Below are positions 8,057 to 17,755 of a stretch of 64,000 nt of DNA, piece by piece. How positions within the stretch are numbered: the first letter of the stretch is position 1; every line of letters begins with the position of its first letter. The translations under genes and the position numbers were made by a program. The stretch is from positions 682,001-746,000 of the forward strand of contig CAVVOF010000003.1 of NCBI GenBank assembly GCA_963749905.1, given 5' to 3'. Below the pieces are notes generated by a model. The model ran no database searches. It had not been told where the DNA came from and saw only the letters and a program-made list of their open reading frames with translations. This stretch comes from UBA10649 sp963749905 (GTDB taxonomy: Bacteria > Actinomycetota > Actinomycetes > S36-B12).

Positions 8057-8296
8057 ATGTGCCGCAGCATCAAGACCCTCCGACCTCCGTTCACCGACGA
8101 CGTCACTCCGGATGACGTCCACGCGGCGGCCCTGCAGTACGTGCGGAAGATCAGCGGCTTCCGGGCGCCCGCCGCGCACAACCGCGAGGCGTTCGACCAC
8201 GCCGTCGACGCCGTGGCGGAGGCGACTCGGGAGTTGCTCGAACTGCTGACCGTCCGAGGTCAGCAGGCACGAAGCGGAACAGGCACCCGTGCCTGA
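8057..8296 (+). CDS. DUF2277 family protein
   Basis: A 79-residue actinobacterial protein. It is recognised from MCRSIKTLRPPFT at the start and AAALQYVRKISGFRAP in the middle, which are near-invariant in this family of unknown function. The start ATG is six bases after TACTCT (8045-8050), so translation is probably leaderless. The conserved MCRSIK begins exactly there, which excludes the longer in-frame starts. Confidence 0.85.
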   Translation: MCRSIKTLRPPFTDDVTPDDVHAAALQYVRKISGFRAPAAHNREAFDHAVDAVAEATRELLELLTVRGQQARSGTGTRA

Positions 8297-8314
8297 TGGT
8301 CGCGGGGCAGTCGG

Positions 8315-8707
8315 CTAGCGCGCGTCCTCGTCCGGCTGGTGGATGCCGAAGGTGTTGCCCTCGGTGTCGAGGTAGTAGCCCTGCCAGGCCATGCCGACCA
8401 GAGGCATCTTCGGCAGCGCGACCTGTCCGCCGGCCCCGAGGATCCGCTCCTCGGTGGCGTCGTAGTCATCGACCTCAATCGTGCAGATGAACGCATTCGA
8501 CCCGGATCCGGCCGCGGCGGGGATGGGCCGCTGGAGCAGCCCACCGTCGATGCCCGCCTCGTCGGACGGTCCGGTGCTGATTCCCCAGTACGTCGAGTCG
8601 ACGACCTCGCCCCAGTCCTGGAACTGCCAGTCGAACGCCGCGGCGTAGAACGCCTTGGCTCGTTCGACGTCGTCGGCGTGGATCTCGAAGTGAACGACAC
8701 GGGACAT
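8315..8707 (-). CDS. VOC family (glyoxalase/bleomycin-resistance-like) protein
   Basis: A 130-residue vicinal-oxygen-chelate fold protein. It shows the two beta-alpha-beta-beta-beta repeats: VVHFEIHADDVERAKAFY in the first and FICTIEVDDYDATEERIL in the second, ending with the family's YLDTEGNTFGIHQPD. His6 and the C-terminal Asp/Glu region sit where metal ligands occur. Family members include glyoxalases, dioxygenases and antibiotic-binding proteins. No substrate is assignable. The ATG at 8707 has CGGAGG at optimal spacing. It is divergent from the alpha/beta hydrolase. Confidence 0.85.
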   Translation of the reverse strand: MSRVVHFEIHADDVERAKAFYAAAFDWQFQDWGEVVDSTYWGISTGPSDEAGIDGGLLQRPIPAAAGSGSNAFICTIEVDDYDATEERILGAGGQVALPKMPLVGMAWQGYYLDTEGNTFGIHQPDEDAR

Positions 8708-8780
8708 CTGTGCCTCCGGGTTCCCTAGTGGCGTGACACGATCAGCGTCCCACCGCCGGGGTCCGCACGGAAGGGGAGCC

Positions 8781-9734
8781 ATGAGCAGCCCGACCAGGCT
8801 CCGCCCGGACCCCGCTCGCACCGGTGGTCCGTGGCGTCGAGGAATCGCACTGCTCGTGTGCCTTGCCGCGCTAGCGGCAGGTACCCATTCGGCGCGAGCC
8901 GAGCCAGCCGAGGACGTGCGGCTGCGCCCCGAGTACGCAACGGTCGCGGGCACGACGATCGCGTGGGCCGCGGTCGGGCAGGGACCCTCGATCCTGTTGC
9001 TCAACGGCACGGCCTCGCCCATGAACGAGTGGGACCCGGCCTTCCTCGGCGCCCTTGCGCGGGGTCACCGCGTCATCGTCTTCGACTATCCCGGGCTTGG
9101 GTTGTCAGGTGCTGCCCCCGGTCCCTGGCGCTTCGAGCGTGCCGCTGACTGGGTGGCCGCACTGCTCGACGAGATCGCACCGGGCGAGTCCGTGGACGTG
9201 CTCGGCTGGTCGATGGGCGGATTCATCGCCCAGCGTCTCGCCGTTCAGCATCCCGATCGCATCCGCCGGCTCGTCCTCGCGGGCACCAACCCGGGCGGCG
9301 ACGCCACCGTCCTCGGACCGCGCTGGGTTCAGGCGGCCGACAGCTCGGGAGCGGATGACGCCTACCTGCGCACCAACTACCCGGCGGACGGCCGGGCTGC
9401 CGGCGAGCGCTTCCTCAGCCGACTGGACCGGGCCCTCGACAGCGGGCGATACCCGGAGGAGTCGGTGCCGTCACGGACACGACGGGCAATGGTCCGCGCG
9501 GAGGATCCGTGGCTGCGGAGCAACACCAACCTCCGCGAGCTCGCGTCGGTGACGATCCCGACGCTGGTCATCACTGGAGCCGACGATGTCATCACGCCGC
9601 CGGCCAACAGCCGCGCCATCGCGCGCGCCCTGCCGGCTGCCGACCTGCGCCTCGTCCCGGACGCCGGTCACTCCTTCCTGTTCCAGCAGCCGGTGCGGAT
9701 GGCCCGGGTGATCGACCGCTTCCTGAGTCCTTGA
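8781..9734 (+). CDS. Secreted alpha/beta-fold hydrolase
   Basis: A 317-residue exported hydrolase. An N-terminal basic stretch and hydrophobic segment (residues about 19-36, IALLVCLAALAAGTHSARA) form a signal peptide. The alpha/beta core has the oxyanion strand LLLNGTASPM, the nucleophile elbow GWSMGG, the acid in TGADDVITPP and the catalytic His in DAGHSFLFQQ. The ATG has AAGGGGAG upstream. It may be a lipase, esterase or peptidase acting outside the membrane; the ester is unknown. It ends at a small hairpin shared with the convergent YjbQ gene. Confidence 0.85.
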   Translation: MSSPTRLRPDPARTGGPWRRGIALLVCLAALAAGTHSARAEPAEDVRLRPEYATVAGTTIAWAAVGQGPSILLLNGTASPMNEWDPAFLGALARGHRVIVFDYPGLGLSGAAPGPWRFERAADWVAALLDEIAPGESVDVLGWSMGGFIAQRLAVQHPDRIRRLVLAGTNPGGDATVLGPRWVQAADSSGADDAYLRTNYPADGRAAGERFLSRLDRALDSGRYPEESVPSRTRRAMVRAEDPWLRSNTNLRELASVTIPTLVITGADDVITPPANSRAIARALPAADLRLVPDAGHSFLFQQPVRMARVIDRFLSP

Positions 9735-9742
9735 CGACCTGA

Positions 9743-9758
9743 GGCGGCGTCAGCCGCC
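9743..9758. terminator. Small bidirectional hairpin at convergent gene ends
   Basis: GGCGGC-GTCA-GCCGCC forms a perfect six-base-pair stem between the convergent hydrolase and YjbQ genes and overlaps the YjbQ stop codon. There is no T-run, so it is a weak or Rho-assisted end at best. Confidence 0.4.
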
Positions 9759-10151
9759 CAGGAACGACAGCCGCACGTGCCGCCTCGGGTTGTCTGCGTT
9801 CGGGTCGACGAGCACGACGCTCTGCCACGTCCCCAGCTGCAGTCGACCGCCCACGACCGGAATGGTGAGACTCGGCGCCACCAGCGCCGGCAGGACGTGA
9901 TCCCGGCCATGCCCCGGAGACCCATGCCGGTGCCGATAGGCCGCGTCCCTCGGCAGCAGCGACTCCAGCGCCAGCTCGAGGTCGGCCTCGGTACCGCTCC
10001 CCGTTTCGAACAGCGCCACCCCTGCGGTCGCGTGCGGGACGAACACGTTGCACAGCCCGTCACCGAGTGGACGGCAGAACTCCGCCACCTCCGTCGTGAT
10101 GTCCGTGGCCAGTCGGTCGCCGGTGGTGACGTCGATCAGTCGTGAGTCCAT
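9750..10151 (-). CDS. YjbQ family protein (secondary thiamine-phosphate synthase-like)
   Basis: A 133-residue protein of the YjbQ/UPF0047 family. It is recognised from NVFVPHATAGVALFETGSG, the Asp-rich DLELALESLLP, the Tyr/His-rich YRHRHGSPGHGRDHVLPALV and the final GTWQSVVLVDPNADNPRRHV. Conserved His and Asp residues of these motifs form the metal site. Members show weak thiamine-phosphate synthase activity, but the physiological role is uncertain. Full length. The divergent partner on the other side is a TauE-like transporter. Confidence 0.85.
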   Translation of the reverse strand: MDSRLIDVTTGDRLATDITTEVAEFCRPLGDGLCNVFVPHATAGVALFETGSGTEADLELALESLLPRDAAYRHRHGSPGHGRDHVLPALVAPSLTIPVVGGRLQLGTWQSVVLVDPNADNPRRHVRLSFLGG

Positions 10152-10241
10152 GGCTGGATTGTGTCGAAGGACGGCACGCGACCGCCCGGCCGCGGGTCAC
10201 CCTGCGCGGCGCGTCCCTGGTTCGGCCCTAGGGTTCCGAGC

Positions 10242-11042
10242 GTGAGGCAGACGAAGGCTCAGGTTGCGGGCGATGTCGCCGTCGGCGGCGGCGTCGGCGT
10301 GTTCTCGGGCGCCTTCGGAGTCGGCGGCGGACTGATGCTCGTCCCCTACCTGGTCCTGGTCCGGCACCTGCCACAGAAGACCGCGCAGGCCACCTCCCTG
10401 GTGATGGTCGCGATGGCCGCGTTGGCCGGGGCGGCTCGGTACACCCTCGGCGACTCGGTGGCCTGGCTGCCGGCCCTCGTCATCACGGTCGGCGGACTGG
10501 TCGGTGCCTATGCGGGTGCCCACATCGTTCAGCGCTCGAGGAACGCCGTGCTCCAGGCACTGTTCGGCGCCCTGGTGGTGATCGCCGGGGTGCGCATGCT
10601 GTGGCCCCAGGCCCCGACGTCCGCCTCGGCTGCGAACCTGCCGGAGCTCACCGTCACCACAATGGCCGCGTATGTCGCCGCCGGGCTGGGGATGGGGCTG
10701 CTCTCGGCGCTCTTCGGCATCGGCGGCGGGATCCTGCTCGTCCCGGTGCTCGTCGCCGCGTTCGGCTTCAGTCAGCAGCTCGCCGCCGGCACCTCGTTGG
10801 CCGTCATGGTGCCCATCTCCATCGTCGGCGCGATCCGGCTGACCAAGCCCGGACTCACCGACTGGCCACAGGGCTTCCAGTTCGGTCTCGGCGCGATCGT
10901 CGGTGCGGTGGTGGGTGCATCGATCGCGTTGGCGGTGAGCGGCTCTGCGTTGCGGATCGGCTTCGCGGTCCTGATGTTCATCGTCGGCGGACGGATGGCG
11001 TGGACGGCGATGCGAGCGGCCCGGCCCGGGCAGGAGCCCTGA
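10242..11042 (+). CDS. TauE/SafE family membrane transporter
   Basis: A 266-residue multi-spanning membrane protein with the two homologous halves typical of TauE/SafE: GVFSGAFGVGGGLMLVPYL in the first and LLSALFGIGGGILLVPVLV in the second, each followed by an A-Q-A-T/A-G-T-S-L-like segment. The family exports sulfite or other sulfonates and anions. The GTG at 10242 is chosen because TAGGGT lies seven bases upstream (10229-10234). The frame extending to 10161 has no hydrophobic or conserved content. It ends at the convergent moeA, whose stop codon starts at the next base. Confidence 0.85.
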   Translation: MRQTKAQVAGDVAVGGGVGVFSGAFGVGGGLMLVPYLVLVRHLPQKTAQATSLVMVAMAALAGAARYTLGDSVAWLPALVITVGGLVGAYAGAHIVQRSRNAVLQALFGALVVIAGVRMLWPQAPTSASAANLPELTVTTMAAYVAAGLGMGLLSALFGIGGGILLVPVLVAAFGFSQQLAAGTSLAVMVPISIVGAIRLTKPGLTDWPQGFQFGLGAIVGAVVGASIALAVSGSALRIGFAVLMFIVGGRMAWTAMRAARPGQEP

Positions 11043-12215
11043 CTAGGGCAGGGGCAGCCAGGCGACGCGACCACCGGCGGGCGTGACGCCCTCGGGCACG
11101 ATCGCGAACCCGCGCGACTGCGCCAGGCCGCGGAGCATCGCCGACCCGCCATAGGGCGACAGCGTGAAGCAGCCGTCCTGCAGCACGCCAGCGATCAGCC
11201 GGGTGTGCCCGCTGGGCGCACGAAGCTCCTCCACGGTCGGCACCCGTGACAGCTGCGCGGCCGTGCGTCCGAGCATGGCGTCGATCACGGGAGCGGCCAG
11301 GGTGGCGAAGCCCACGACAGCGGAATGCGGGTTGCCTGGCAGGCCCACCAACGGAACGGAACCAGCGCCCACCGGAAGGCTGGCCAGCAGCATCGGGTGC
11401 CCGGGCCGTACCGCCACGTGATCCACGACCAGCTGACCACCGAGAGCGTCGATCGCACCGCGTACGTGATCGCGCGGGCCCTCAGCCGTTCCACCGGTCG
11501 TGATGATGAGGTCGGCTCGTCCCGCGGCCAGCGCGAACGCTGCGATGACGTCGTCGAGTCGATCCCCCACCCGACGATGCTCGTGGGCCTGCGCCCCCGA
11601 ACGGTCCAGCCACCCGGGCAGTTGCGGTCCCAGCGAGTCGCGGACCCGACCGTCGCGGGGGATGCCGCGCTCCTGCAGCTCGTCGCCGAGGAGGATGAGT
11701 TCGACACGCGGTCGTCGCGTGACCGCCACGGTGTCGTGCCCGGTGGCGGCGAGGAATCCGGACATCGCCGGGGTGACCTCGGTGCCCGCCAGGGCGATCA
11801 GCTCGCCGGTGCGGCACTCCTCCCCGCGTCGACGGATGTCCCCGCCGTCCGCGACGGGACCGGTGACGACGCCGTCCGCGACGTCGGCCGCCTCCCACCG
11901 CAGGACACCGCGGGTGCCCTCGGGGACCACTGCCCCGGTCGCGATGCGTGCGCAGGTGCCCGGCTCGAGTCGACCGGGCAGCGGACTCCCCGCCGCGATG
12001 TCGCCCACGATCCGCCAGGGTCCGTCACCTGCCAGCGCCCAGCCATCCATCGCCGAGGTGTCGAAGTTGGGCAGGTCGCACAGGGCCAGCACATCCTCCG
12101 CGAGGACGCGCCGATCGCTCGCGGCCACGTCCACGGACTCGGGCTCGAGCACTCGTCCCAGGCTTGCGGCCGCGGAATGCGCGGCCCACCAGTCCGCCTC
12201 GTGCAGGGCCGTCAT
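11043..12215 (-). CDS. moeA: Molybdopterin molybdenumtransferase MoeA
   Basis: A 390-residue MoeA, which inserts molybdate into adenylylated molybdopterin to complete the Mo cofactor in the cytoplasm. Characteristic parts are LPNFDTSAMDGWAL at the N-terminus, RIATGAVVPEGT, the MoCF-biosynthesis domain with LIITTGGTAEGPRDHV, and LPLVGLPGNPHSAV-like text (VPLVGLPGNPHSAV). Length is normal. It lies 48 bases downstream of a TauE exporter and the large molybdopterin oxidoreductase on the same strand, so it probably serves that enzyme. Two in-frame ATG/GTG options were considered; the first Met gives full-length homology. Confidence 0.92.
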   Translation of the reverse strand: MTALHEADWWAAHSAAASLGRVLEPESVDVAASDRRVLAEDVLALCDLPNFDTSAMDGWALAGDGPWRIVGDIAAGSPLPGRLEPGTCARIATGAVVPEGTRGVLRWEAADVADGVVTGPVADGGDIRRRGEECRTGELIALAGTEVTPAMSGFLAATGHDTVAVTRRPRVELILLGDELQERGIPRDGRVRDSLGPQLPGWLDRSGAQAHEHRRVGDRLDDVIAAFALAAGRADLIITTGGTAEGPRDHVRGAIDALGGQLVVDHVAVRPGHPMLLASLPVGAGSVPLVGLPGNPHSAVVGFATLAAPVIDAMLGRTAAQLSRVPTVEELRAPSGHTRLIAGVLQDGCFTLSPYGGSAMLRGLAQSRGFAIVPEGVTPAGGRVAWLPLP

Positions 12216-12263
12216 GCCGCTGACCTCGATCCGCCTACGCGGGCGGCGCCCGCACCCGTGAGA

Positions 12264-13229
12264 CTACTTCGGGGAATCCGCGGGCTCCGAGTCACGCTTG
12301 ATCTCGCCGCCCGTCGTATCGAAGTCGGCGAGCGGCTCCTTGGCCGGCCAGCGGATCAGCAGGGTGATGCCCACGACGAGGATGATCACGCCGGCGATGA
12401 CCTCGATCAGCTGGATGGCCGAGCCCTGCGCGAACTCGACGATGCTCCCGCCGACCTCCTGGATCAGGATGAAGAACGCCATGACGAGCACGAACCACCC
12501 GAAGCCCTTGCGGAGCCGATCCGGATGCACCCGGCCGGAGATCACCGCGCCGATCACCGCACCGATCACCGCGAACACGGTGACCAGGAGCGTGACCGTC
12601 CAGTTGATCTCGGTCTCCGGGTTCATCGCCACCAGTCCACTGGGGCCGCCGAAGGAGACCGCGTAGCCGACGAAGCCGGCGCTGGACTTCATCATGACGA
12701 CGAGGAGTGACGTGCCGACCGCCGCCTGCATCGGCAGGCCGCCGAGCAGCACCAGCGCTGGCACCACGAGGAAGCCGCCGCCCGCGCCCACGATCCCCGT
12801 CACCAGGCCGACGATGAATCCGTCGAGCAGGATGCGGAAGAGCGGCAGTCCGGCGTGCGCCTTGCCCTCGACCTTCTTCCGCCCGCGGATCATCGCGATC
12901 GCGGTGGCGCCCATCATCACGGCGAACGCGGCCAGCAGGAGGGCGCCCGGCAGCCGGGCACCGATCTGTCCGCCCGTGAAGGCACCCACCATGCCGGCCG
13001 CACCGAAGATCAGGCCGGTCCGCCAACGGACCCGGCCGGCACGCGCATGCTGGATCAACCCGAAAGCCGACGTCACCGCCACCACGAACAGGCTGGCCGC
13101 GATCGCCTGCTTGGGATCGAAGTCCATGACGTACACGAGCATCGGCGTCGTGAGGATGGATCCGCCGCCGCCGAGCAGGCCGACGGCCATGCCGATCACG
13201 ATGGAGAGCGCGGCGGCGAGCCAGAGCAT
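12264..13229 (-). CDS. TauE/SafE family sulfite exporter
   Basis: A 321-residue membrane protein with the TauE/SafE double repeat: GMAVGLLGGGGSILTTPML in the first half and IVGAGGGFLVVPALVLLGG in the second. It has eight or so hydrophobic helices and a charged cytoplasmic C-terminus. It starts 42 bases downstream of the stop of the SoeA-like oxidoreductase and is followed by moeA, so it is probably transcribed with them. Given that context I infer sulfite (or another sulfur oxyanion) export. The family alone does not prove the substrate. Confidence 0.87.
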   Translation of the reverse strand: MLWLAAALSIVIGMAVGLLGGGGSILTTPMLVYVMDFDPKQAIAASLFVVAVTSAFGLIQHARAGRVRWRTGLIFGAAGMVGAFTGGQIGARLPGALLLAAFAVMMGATAIAMIRGRKKVEGKAHAGLPLFRILLDGFIVGLVTGIVGAGGGFLVVPALVLLGGLPMQAAVGTSLLVVMMKSSAGFVGYAVSFGGPSGLVAMNPETEINWTVTLLVTVFAVIGAVIGAVISGRVHPDRLRKGFGWFVLVMAFFILIQEVGGSIVEFAQGSAIQLIEVIAGVIILVVGITLLIRWPAKEPLADFDTTGGEIKRDSEPADSPK

Positions 13230-13271
13230 CAGTTCAGTCCGTTCGGGTCGAGGGGAAGTGGCAGGGGACGC

Positions 13272-16166
13272 CTACTGCTGGGGGAACTGGCCGTCGACGT
13301 AGTAGGCCTGCAGCTGCGGCATGACGGGGCGCATCATGAACATCGGTCGACGCAGGCCGTCCTTGTTCGGTCCGGGACGCGTCCACGACATCCACTCGCG
13401 GTAGACCTCGCGCGACTTGGCCGTGTCGACGACGACGTCGCCGTACTTGTCCTCCTCGTGCGCCTTCTCGACCTTGACCCGCTGATGCCAGCAGTGCATT
13501 CCGGACTGGGTGTCCGGATGGACGGGGAAGGCCAGGTTCTGGTGAACGCCCGGGTCCTCCCAGGTGATGCGCATCGAGTCGGCGTCGTCGCTCACGAACG
13601 GGCGCACGCCCTCCTTGTAGCGCAGGCGCCATCGCCCGTCGTCCATCTTGCTGACGTCGACCTTGCCGGACACCCAGCGGCTGCCGGCGTCGTCCGTCGT
13701 GCGCCACCGCCCCATGTGGTGGGACAGCGCGATCACGCCGGGCTTGATGCCCTCGGTCGCCCAGATGCGGGCCACGAAATAGCCGATGTCCGTGTTGACG
13801 CGGACCATGTCGCCGGTCTGCAGGCCGAGGCGCTTGGCGTCGACGTTGTTCATCCACACCGGGTGCTTGTTGCTGATCTCGTTCAGGTACTTGGCGTTGC
13901 CCGAGCGCGTGTGGATGAGGGTCGGCAGCCGGAACGTCGGCACCAGCGCCATCTCGCCCTTGCTGTGATCCATGTCGTGGTGGATGACATGGCTCGGGAT
14001 GTAGCAGGGGATCGCGTACTCCGGCCAGCCGAACTCGGCGATCGACGGAGAGTAGAGCTCGAGCTTGCGCGACGGCGTGAGCCACCCGGCCACCTCGGAA
14101 CCGTCCTCCAGCACGACGCCCACGGCGCCGGCCTCGCCGACCAGCGGCTTCTGGGTCTCCCCCGTCACCGGCTTGCGCAGGACGCCGTTCTCGTCGGCGA
14201 CCGCTCCCTCGCGCTCGGCAGGGGTGAGCGGGCGCTCGTCCTGGCGGTAGAGGTTGTTGACGATCTCCACCGCGCCGTACTTGCGCATGTACTCGAGCGG
14301 GGTCAGGCCCTCCTTCGCCGCCTTGTCGGGCAGACCGGGCACCTGGTTCTCGAAGATCCAGCCGTAGTACTCGTCCACGGTGACCTTCTTGCCGGGCTCA
14401 CCCGGAGTCTCGAAGTACTTGCGGATGCCGAGGGAGCCGTCGGGATCGATTCGCCAGGACAACTCGATCCAGAACTCGGTCTCCTCCCAGACCTCCCCCG
14501 GGTTGGACTCCCGGGTGTCGGTGATGTTCTCGCCCATCTTGTTGAGCGCCACCCGACGGACCGGCTGACGGAAGCCGAGCCACTTGCCCGCGTACTGCTC
14601 GTACGACTGCGTGTCGTGGCGCTCCGTGCTGTGACCGAAGGGCAGCACGTAGTCGGCGAAGATCGCGGTCTCGTTCCACGTCGGCGTCATCGCCACGTGG
14701 CAGCCGACCAGGTTCTCGTCGGACAGCGCCTCGATCCACGTGAAGCCGTCCGGGTTGGTCCACACGGGGTTGTAGACGCGCGAGAAGTAGGTGTCGATCT
14801 TGCCTCGGCCGTCAAGCAGGAAGTGCGGAAGCAGGATGGACAGCTCGTTGGTGGACATCGGGAACTCGGACGGCCAGAGCAGCTCGTTCCACGAGTTGTG
14901 ACCGCCCGGCATGCTCGGGCCGTGCGGGATGAACTTGTTCCAGCCGTTGGGGCTGGTGCCGCCCTTCTCGCCCACACTGCCGGTGAGGACGGTCAGGAAG
15001 AACAGCGCGCGGGCGACGGCCCAGCCGCCGAGGTTGCCGGCGGTGGCGGAGCGCCACGTGTGCGCAGCGAGCTTGCGGTCGCAGCCCGCGACGATCTCGG
15101 CCACCCGCTCGATCTGCGCGGCCGGCACGCGGCACTCGTCGGCCGCGAACTCGAACGTGTACTGCTGGTAGTCCGCGGTGAGTGCAGCCTTGAAGGCGTC
15201 GAAGTCCTTCGGGTCCTGGTCGGGGTGCAGGGCCTCCATGTAGGTGGACCAGTTCACCCAGCGGCGCAGGTAGTCCCACTGCACAGCGTCGGTGCGCATG
15301 AGGTACGCGGCGATCGCCAGCAGCATCGCTGCCTCGGTGCCCGGCCAGGGCGACACCCACTCGTCGGCGTGCGATGCGGTGTTCGACAGCCGCGGATCGA
15401 CGACGACCAGCCGGGCGCCGCCGTGGACCTTGGCGTCCATGATGCGCTGGGCGTGCGGGTTGAAGTAGTGACCCGACTCGAGGTGAGCGGACAGCAGCAG
15501 GATCACCTTCGCGTTGGCGTGGTCCGGCGATGGGCGGTCGTAGCCGCCCCACACCGAGTAACCGAAGCGGGCACCGCCTGAGCAGATGTTCGTGTGCGTG
15601 TTGTTGCCGTCGACGCCCCAGGTGAGCAGGACGCGCTCGATGAAGCCGTCCTCACCGTGGCGGCCGACGTGGTACATGACCTCGTTGCGACGGTCCTCCT
15701 GGATGGCCTTGCGGATCCGGCCGGCGATGTCGTCCATCGCGTCGTCCCAGGACACCCGCTCGAACTTCGCCTCGCCGCGCTTGCCGGCCCGCTTCAGCGG
15801 GTACAGGATGCGCTCCGGGTCGGAGGTCTGGTTGATCGTGGCCGGGCCCTTGGCGCAGTTGCGACCGCGCGAACCGGGATGCGCCGGGTTGCCCTCGACC
15901 TTCACGACCTCCTTGGTCTCCTTGTCCACGTACGCCAGCAGGCCGCACGCCGACTCGCAGTTGAAGCAGGTGGTGGGGACGAGCATGTAGTGCTTCTCGA
16001 CCTTGCGGGGGTGCGCCTTGGCGTCGTACATGACGACGTCGTCCCAGGTGTCGACCGGCGGGTAGTTGGAGACCGTCTCCCGGATCCGAAGGCCGTGGGC
16101 CTCCGGTCGATCCGCGGCGACCGGAGTCGCGGCGGGCCCGCGGGAGGGAGTGGAGCTCTTGGACAT
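13272..16166 (-). CDS. Molybdopterin oxidoreductase catalytic subunit, SoeA/PsrA-like
   Basis: A 964-residue DMSO-reductase superfamily protein. Near the N-terminus Cys67-x2-Cys70-x3-Cys74 and Cys104 (TTCFNCESACG, GRNCAKG) bind a 4Fe-4S cluster. NICSGGARFG places Cys195 as the likely Mo ligand, as in thiosulfate, polysulfide and sulfite enzymes. VVVDPRLSNTA and later motifs bind the two pterin cofactors. No twin-arginine signal is visible, so the subunit is probably cytoplasmic, as in SoeABC sulfite dehydrogenases. Downstream are the TauE exporter and moeA. Upstream is the fused ferredoxin/NrfD subunit, 40 bases away, with AAAGGA as ribosome site. The sulfite-oxidising role is inferred from context. 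Polysulfide or thiosulfate reductase is the alternative. Confidence 0.85.
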   Translation of the reverse strand: MSKSSTPSRGPAATPVAADRPEAHGLRIRETVSNYPPVDTWDDVVMYDAKAHPRKVEKHYMLVPTTCFNCESACGLLAYVDKETKEVVKVEGNPAHPGSRGRNCAKGPATINQTSDPERILYPLKRAGKRGEAKFERVSWDDAMDDIAGRIRKAIQEDRRNEVMYHVGRHGEDGFIERVLLTWGVDGNNTHTNICSGGARFGYSVWGGYDRPSPDHANAKVILLLSAHLESGHYFNPHAQRIMDAKVHGGARLVVVDPRLSNTASHADEWVSPWPGTEAAMLLAIAAYLMRTDAVQWDYLRRWVNWSTYMEALHPDQDPKDFDAFKAALTADYQQYTFEFAADECRVPAAQIERVAEIVAGCDRKLAAHTWRSATAGNLGGWAVARALFFLTVLTGSVGEKGGTSPNGWNKFIPHGPSMPGGHNSWNELLWPSEFPMSTNELSILLPHFLLDGRGKIDTYFSRVYNPVWTNPDGFTWIEALSDENLVGCHVAMTPTWNETAIFADYVLPFGHSTERHDTQSYEQYAGKWLGFRQPVRRVALNKMGENITDTRESNPGEVWEETEFWIELSWRIDPDGSLGIRKYFETPGEPGKKVTVDEYYGWIFENQVPGLPDKAAKEGLTPLEYMRKYGAVEIVNNLYRQDERPLTPAEREGAVADENGVLRKPVTGETQKPLVGEAGAVGVVLEDGSEVAGWLTPSRKLELYSPSIAEFGWPEYAIPCYIPSHVIHHDMDHSKGEMALVPTFRLPTLIHTRSGNAKYLNEISNKHPVWMNNVDAKRLGLQTGDMVRVNTDIGYFVARIWATEGIKPGVIALSHHMGRWRTTDDAGSRWVSGKVDVSKMDDGRWRLRYKEGVRPFVSDDADSMRITWEDPGVHQNLAFPVHPDTQSGMHCWHQRVKVEKAHEEDKYGDVVVDTAKSREVYREWMSWTRPGPNKDGLRRPMFMMRPVMPQLQAYYVDGQFPQQ

Positions 16167-16206
16167 CTGCTGGCGTCCTTTCCTGGACGGTGCGTCGGGG
16201 ACGGTC

Positions 16207-17749
16207 TTAGGAGAGCGGCGGATCCTGGCCAGCCATCACGAAGACCCGCTCGTGCAGCACCAGGGCGGGCTGGACGATCAGGCCGGCGATGATCGCCAGG
16301 CCGCTGGCCGCGCCGAGGCCGGTGGCCAGGGCGAGCGCGCCGCCGATGAGCGGACAGCAGAACGGACCCGAACCAGAAGGTCTTCGAGTAGCGACCGCTG
16401 GTGATCGCGTGCGCGGCCACTTCAGCGTTCCGGGTCGAGTGCTTGCCGCCGAACTCCACCGCGGTGATGAGCAGGTGCGCCACCACGCCGGCGACGAGCG
16501 CCCACGACAGCCAGGTGACGGTGGCATCGTCGGGCTGGAAGATCGGCGACAGCAGGAGCAGCACGCCCGCGCCGACCATGACGGCCTGCGCCTGCAGGTG
16601 CCAGAACAGGACCGGCGACTGCCAGAGATCCCGGCCCTCTGCCTGCCCGAAGAGGAAGGCGGTGTAGCCCGCCAGCATCACGGCGGACGGGATGGCGAGC
16701 CAGGCCAGGACCGTCAGGGCGGACGCGAAGTCGCCCATCTCGAGCTCGGTGGCCACGCCGGCGAGGAACCACAGCCCCCCGACGATGGCGGCGATGGTCA
16801 GGAAGATGCCGCCGATCGCCAGCCACGATCTCCTGTTGATCATCGCCGGGTTGAAGAGGAACCAGAACCGGTCCGGGCGCTTGAGGTCCCAGATCAGGAG
16901 AACCGCGGTGACGAGCAGGAAGAGCTCGGTCAGGAAGGGCGCCACCGCGGTGACGAGCAGGGTTCGATCTGTCGTCAGCAGGAGCAGCAGGGCGCCGATG
17001 AGGAGGGTGCCCGCCGCGATGGACTTCGTCCACAGGTAGGTCCAGACCTTCCAGCCCCACGGCCGCGGGTGCGCGGTGTTGTAGGTCAGCCGGGCGCCGG
17101 ACACCGGGTCGCCCGGCAGCTCGGCGGCGGTCTCGAGGCGCAGCGGGTCCGCGTTGGCCCACAGGTAGGTGCCCTCGACCGGCGCCGCGAGCGGATCCAG
17201 CACGGTCTGGTCCGCGCCGACGTAGTACACGTTCGGCCGGGTGCCCTGCTCGGGCGTCCGCACGTTGATCGGCGTGATGCTCAGGAACTTGCTGATACCG
17301 CTTGTCGGGTCGTCGATGTCGCCCATCCAGATGGACTGGGTGGGGCACACCTGGACGCACGCCGGTTCGAGGCCGACGTCGATGCGGTGCGCGCAGAAGT
17401 TGCACTTCGCGGCGGTATGGGTGTCGTCATCGATGTAGATCGCGTCGTACGGACAGGCCTGCATGCACGTCTTGCAGCCGATGCATCGCTCATTGTCGAA
17501 GTCCACGATGCCGTCGTCGCGGATGAACAACGCCTGCGTCGGGCATGCCTTGACGCAGGGCGCGTTCGTGCAGTGATTGCACCGCATGACGCCCATCTCG
17601 CGGGTCGTGGTCGGGTACTCGCCCTTCTCCACGTACTTGACCCACGTACGGAACTTGCCGACTGGAACGTTGTGCTCGGTCTTGCAGGCGACGGTGCAGG
17701 CGTGGCAGCCGATGCACGTCCTCTGATCAATGGCGAAGCCATATCGCAC
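16207..17749 (-). CDS. Fused 4Fe-4S ferredoxin / NrfD membrane subunit, interrupted by a frameshift near its 3' end
   Basis: The N-terminal ~140 residues carry four 4Fe-4S sites with 16 cysteines in four groups (12-15-18-22, 57-60-65-69, 89-92-95-99, 116-119-131-135), as in SoeB/PsrB/DmsB. A linker leads to an NrfD-type quinone-interacting membrane domain with about eight helices. These are normally two proteins; here they are one chain. The conserved frame is lost after KTFWFGSVLL and resumes one base later as PLIGGALALATG, ending QDPPLS. The span is 1543 bases, one over a multiple of three. Deleting one base near 16354 restores FWFGSVLLPLIGG and a 513-residue protein. Without this the frame runs 265 bases into the next gene with arginine-rich nonsense. 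The GTG start is 6 bases after tusA. Confidence 0.82.
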
Positions 17750-17755
17750 TGAGGA

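Noticed and set aside
12855..15581. 908-codon open frame antisense to the molybdopterin oxidoreductase
   Set aside because: Its text is Arg/His/Gln/Asp-rich without family motifs and mirrors the codon bias of the real gene on the other strand.
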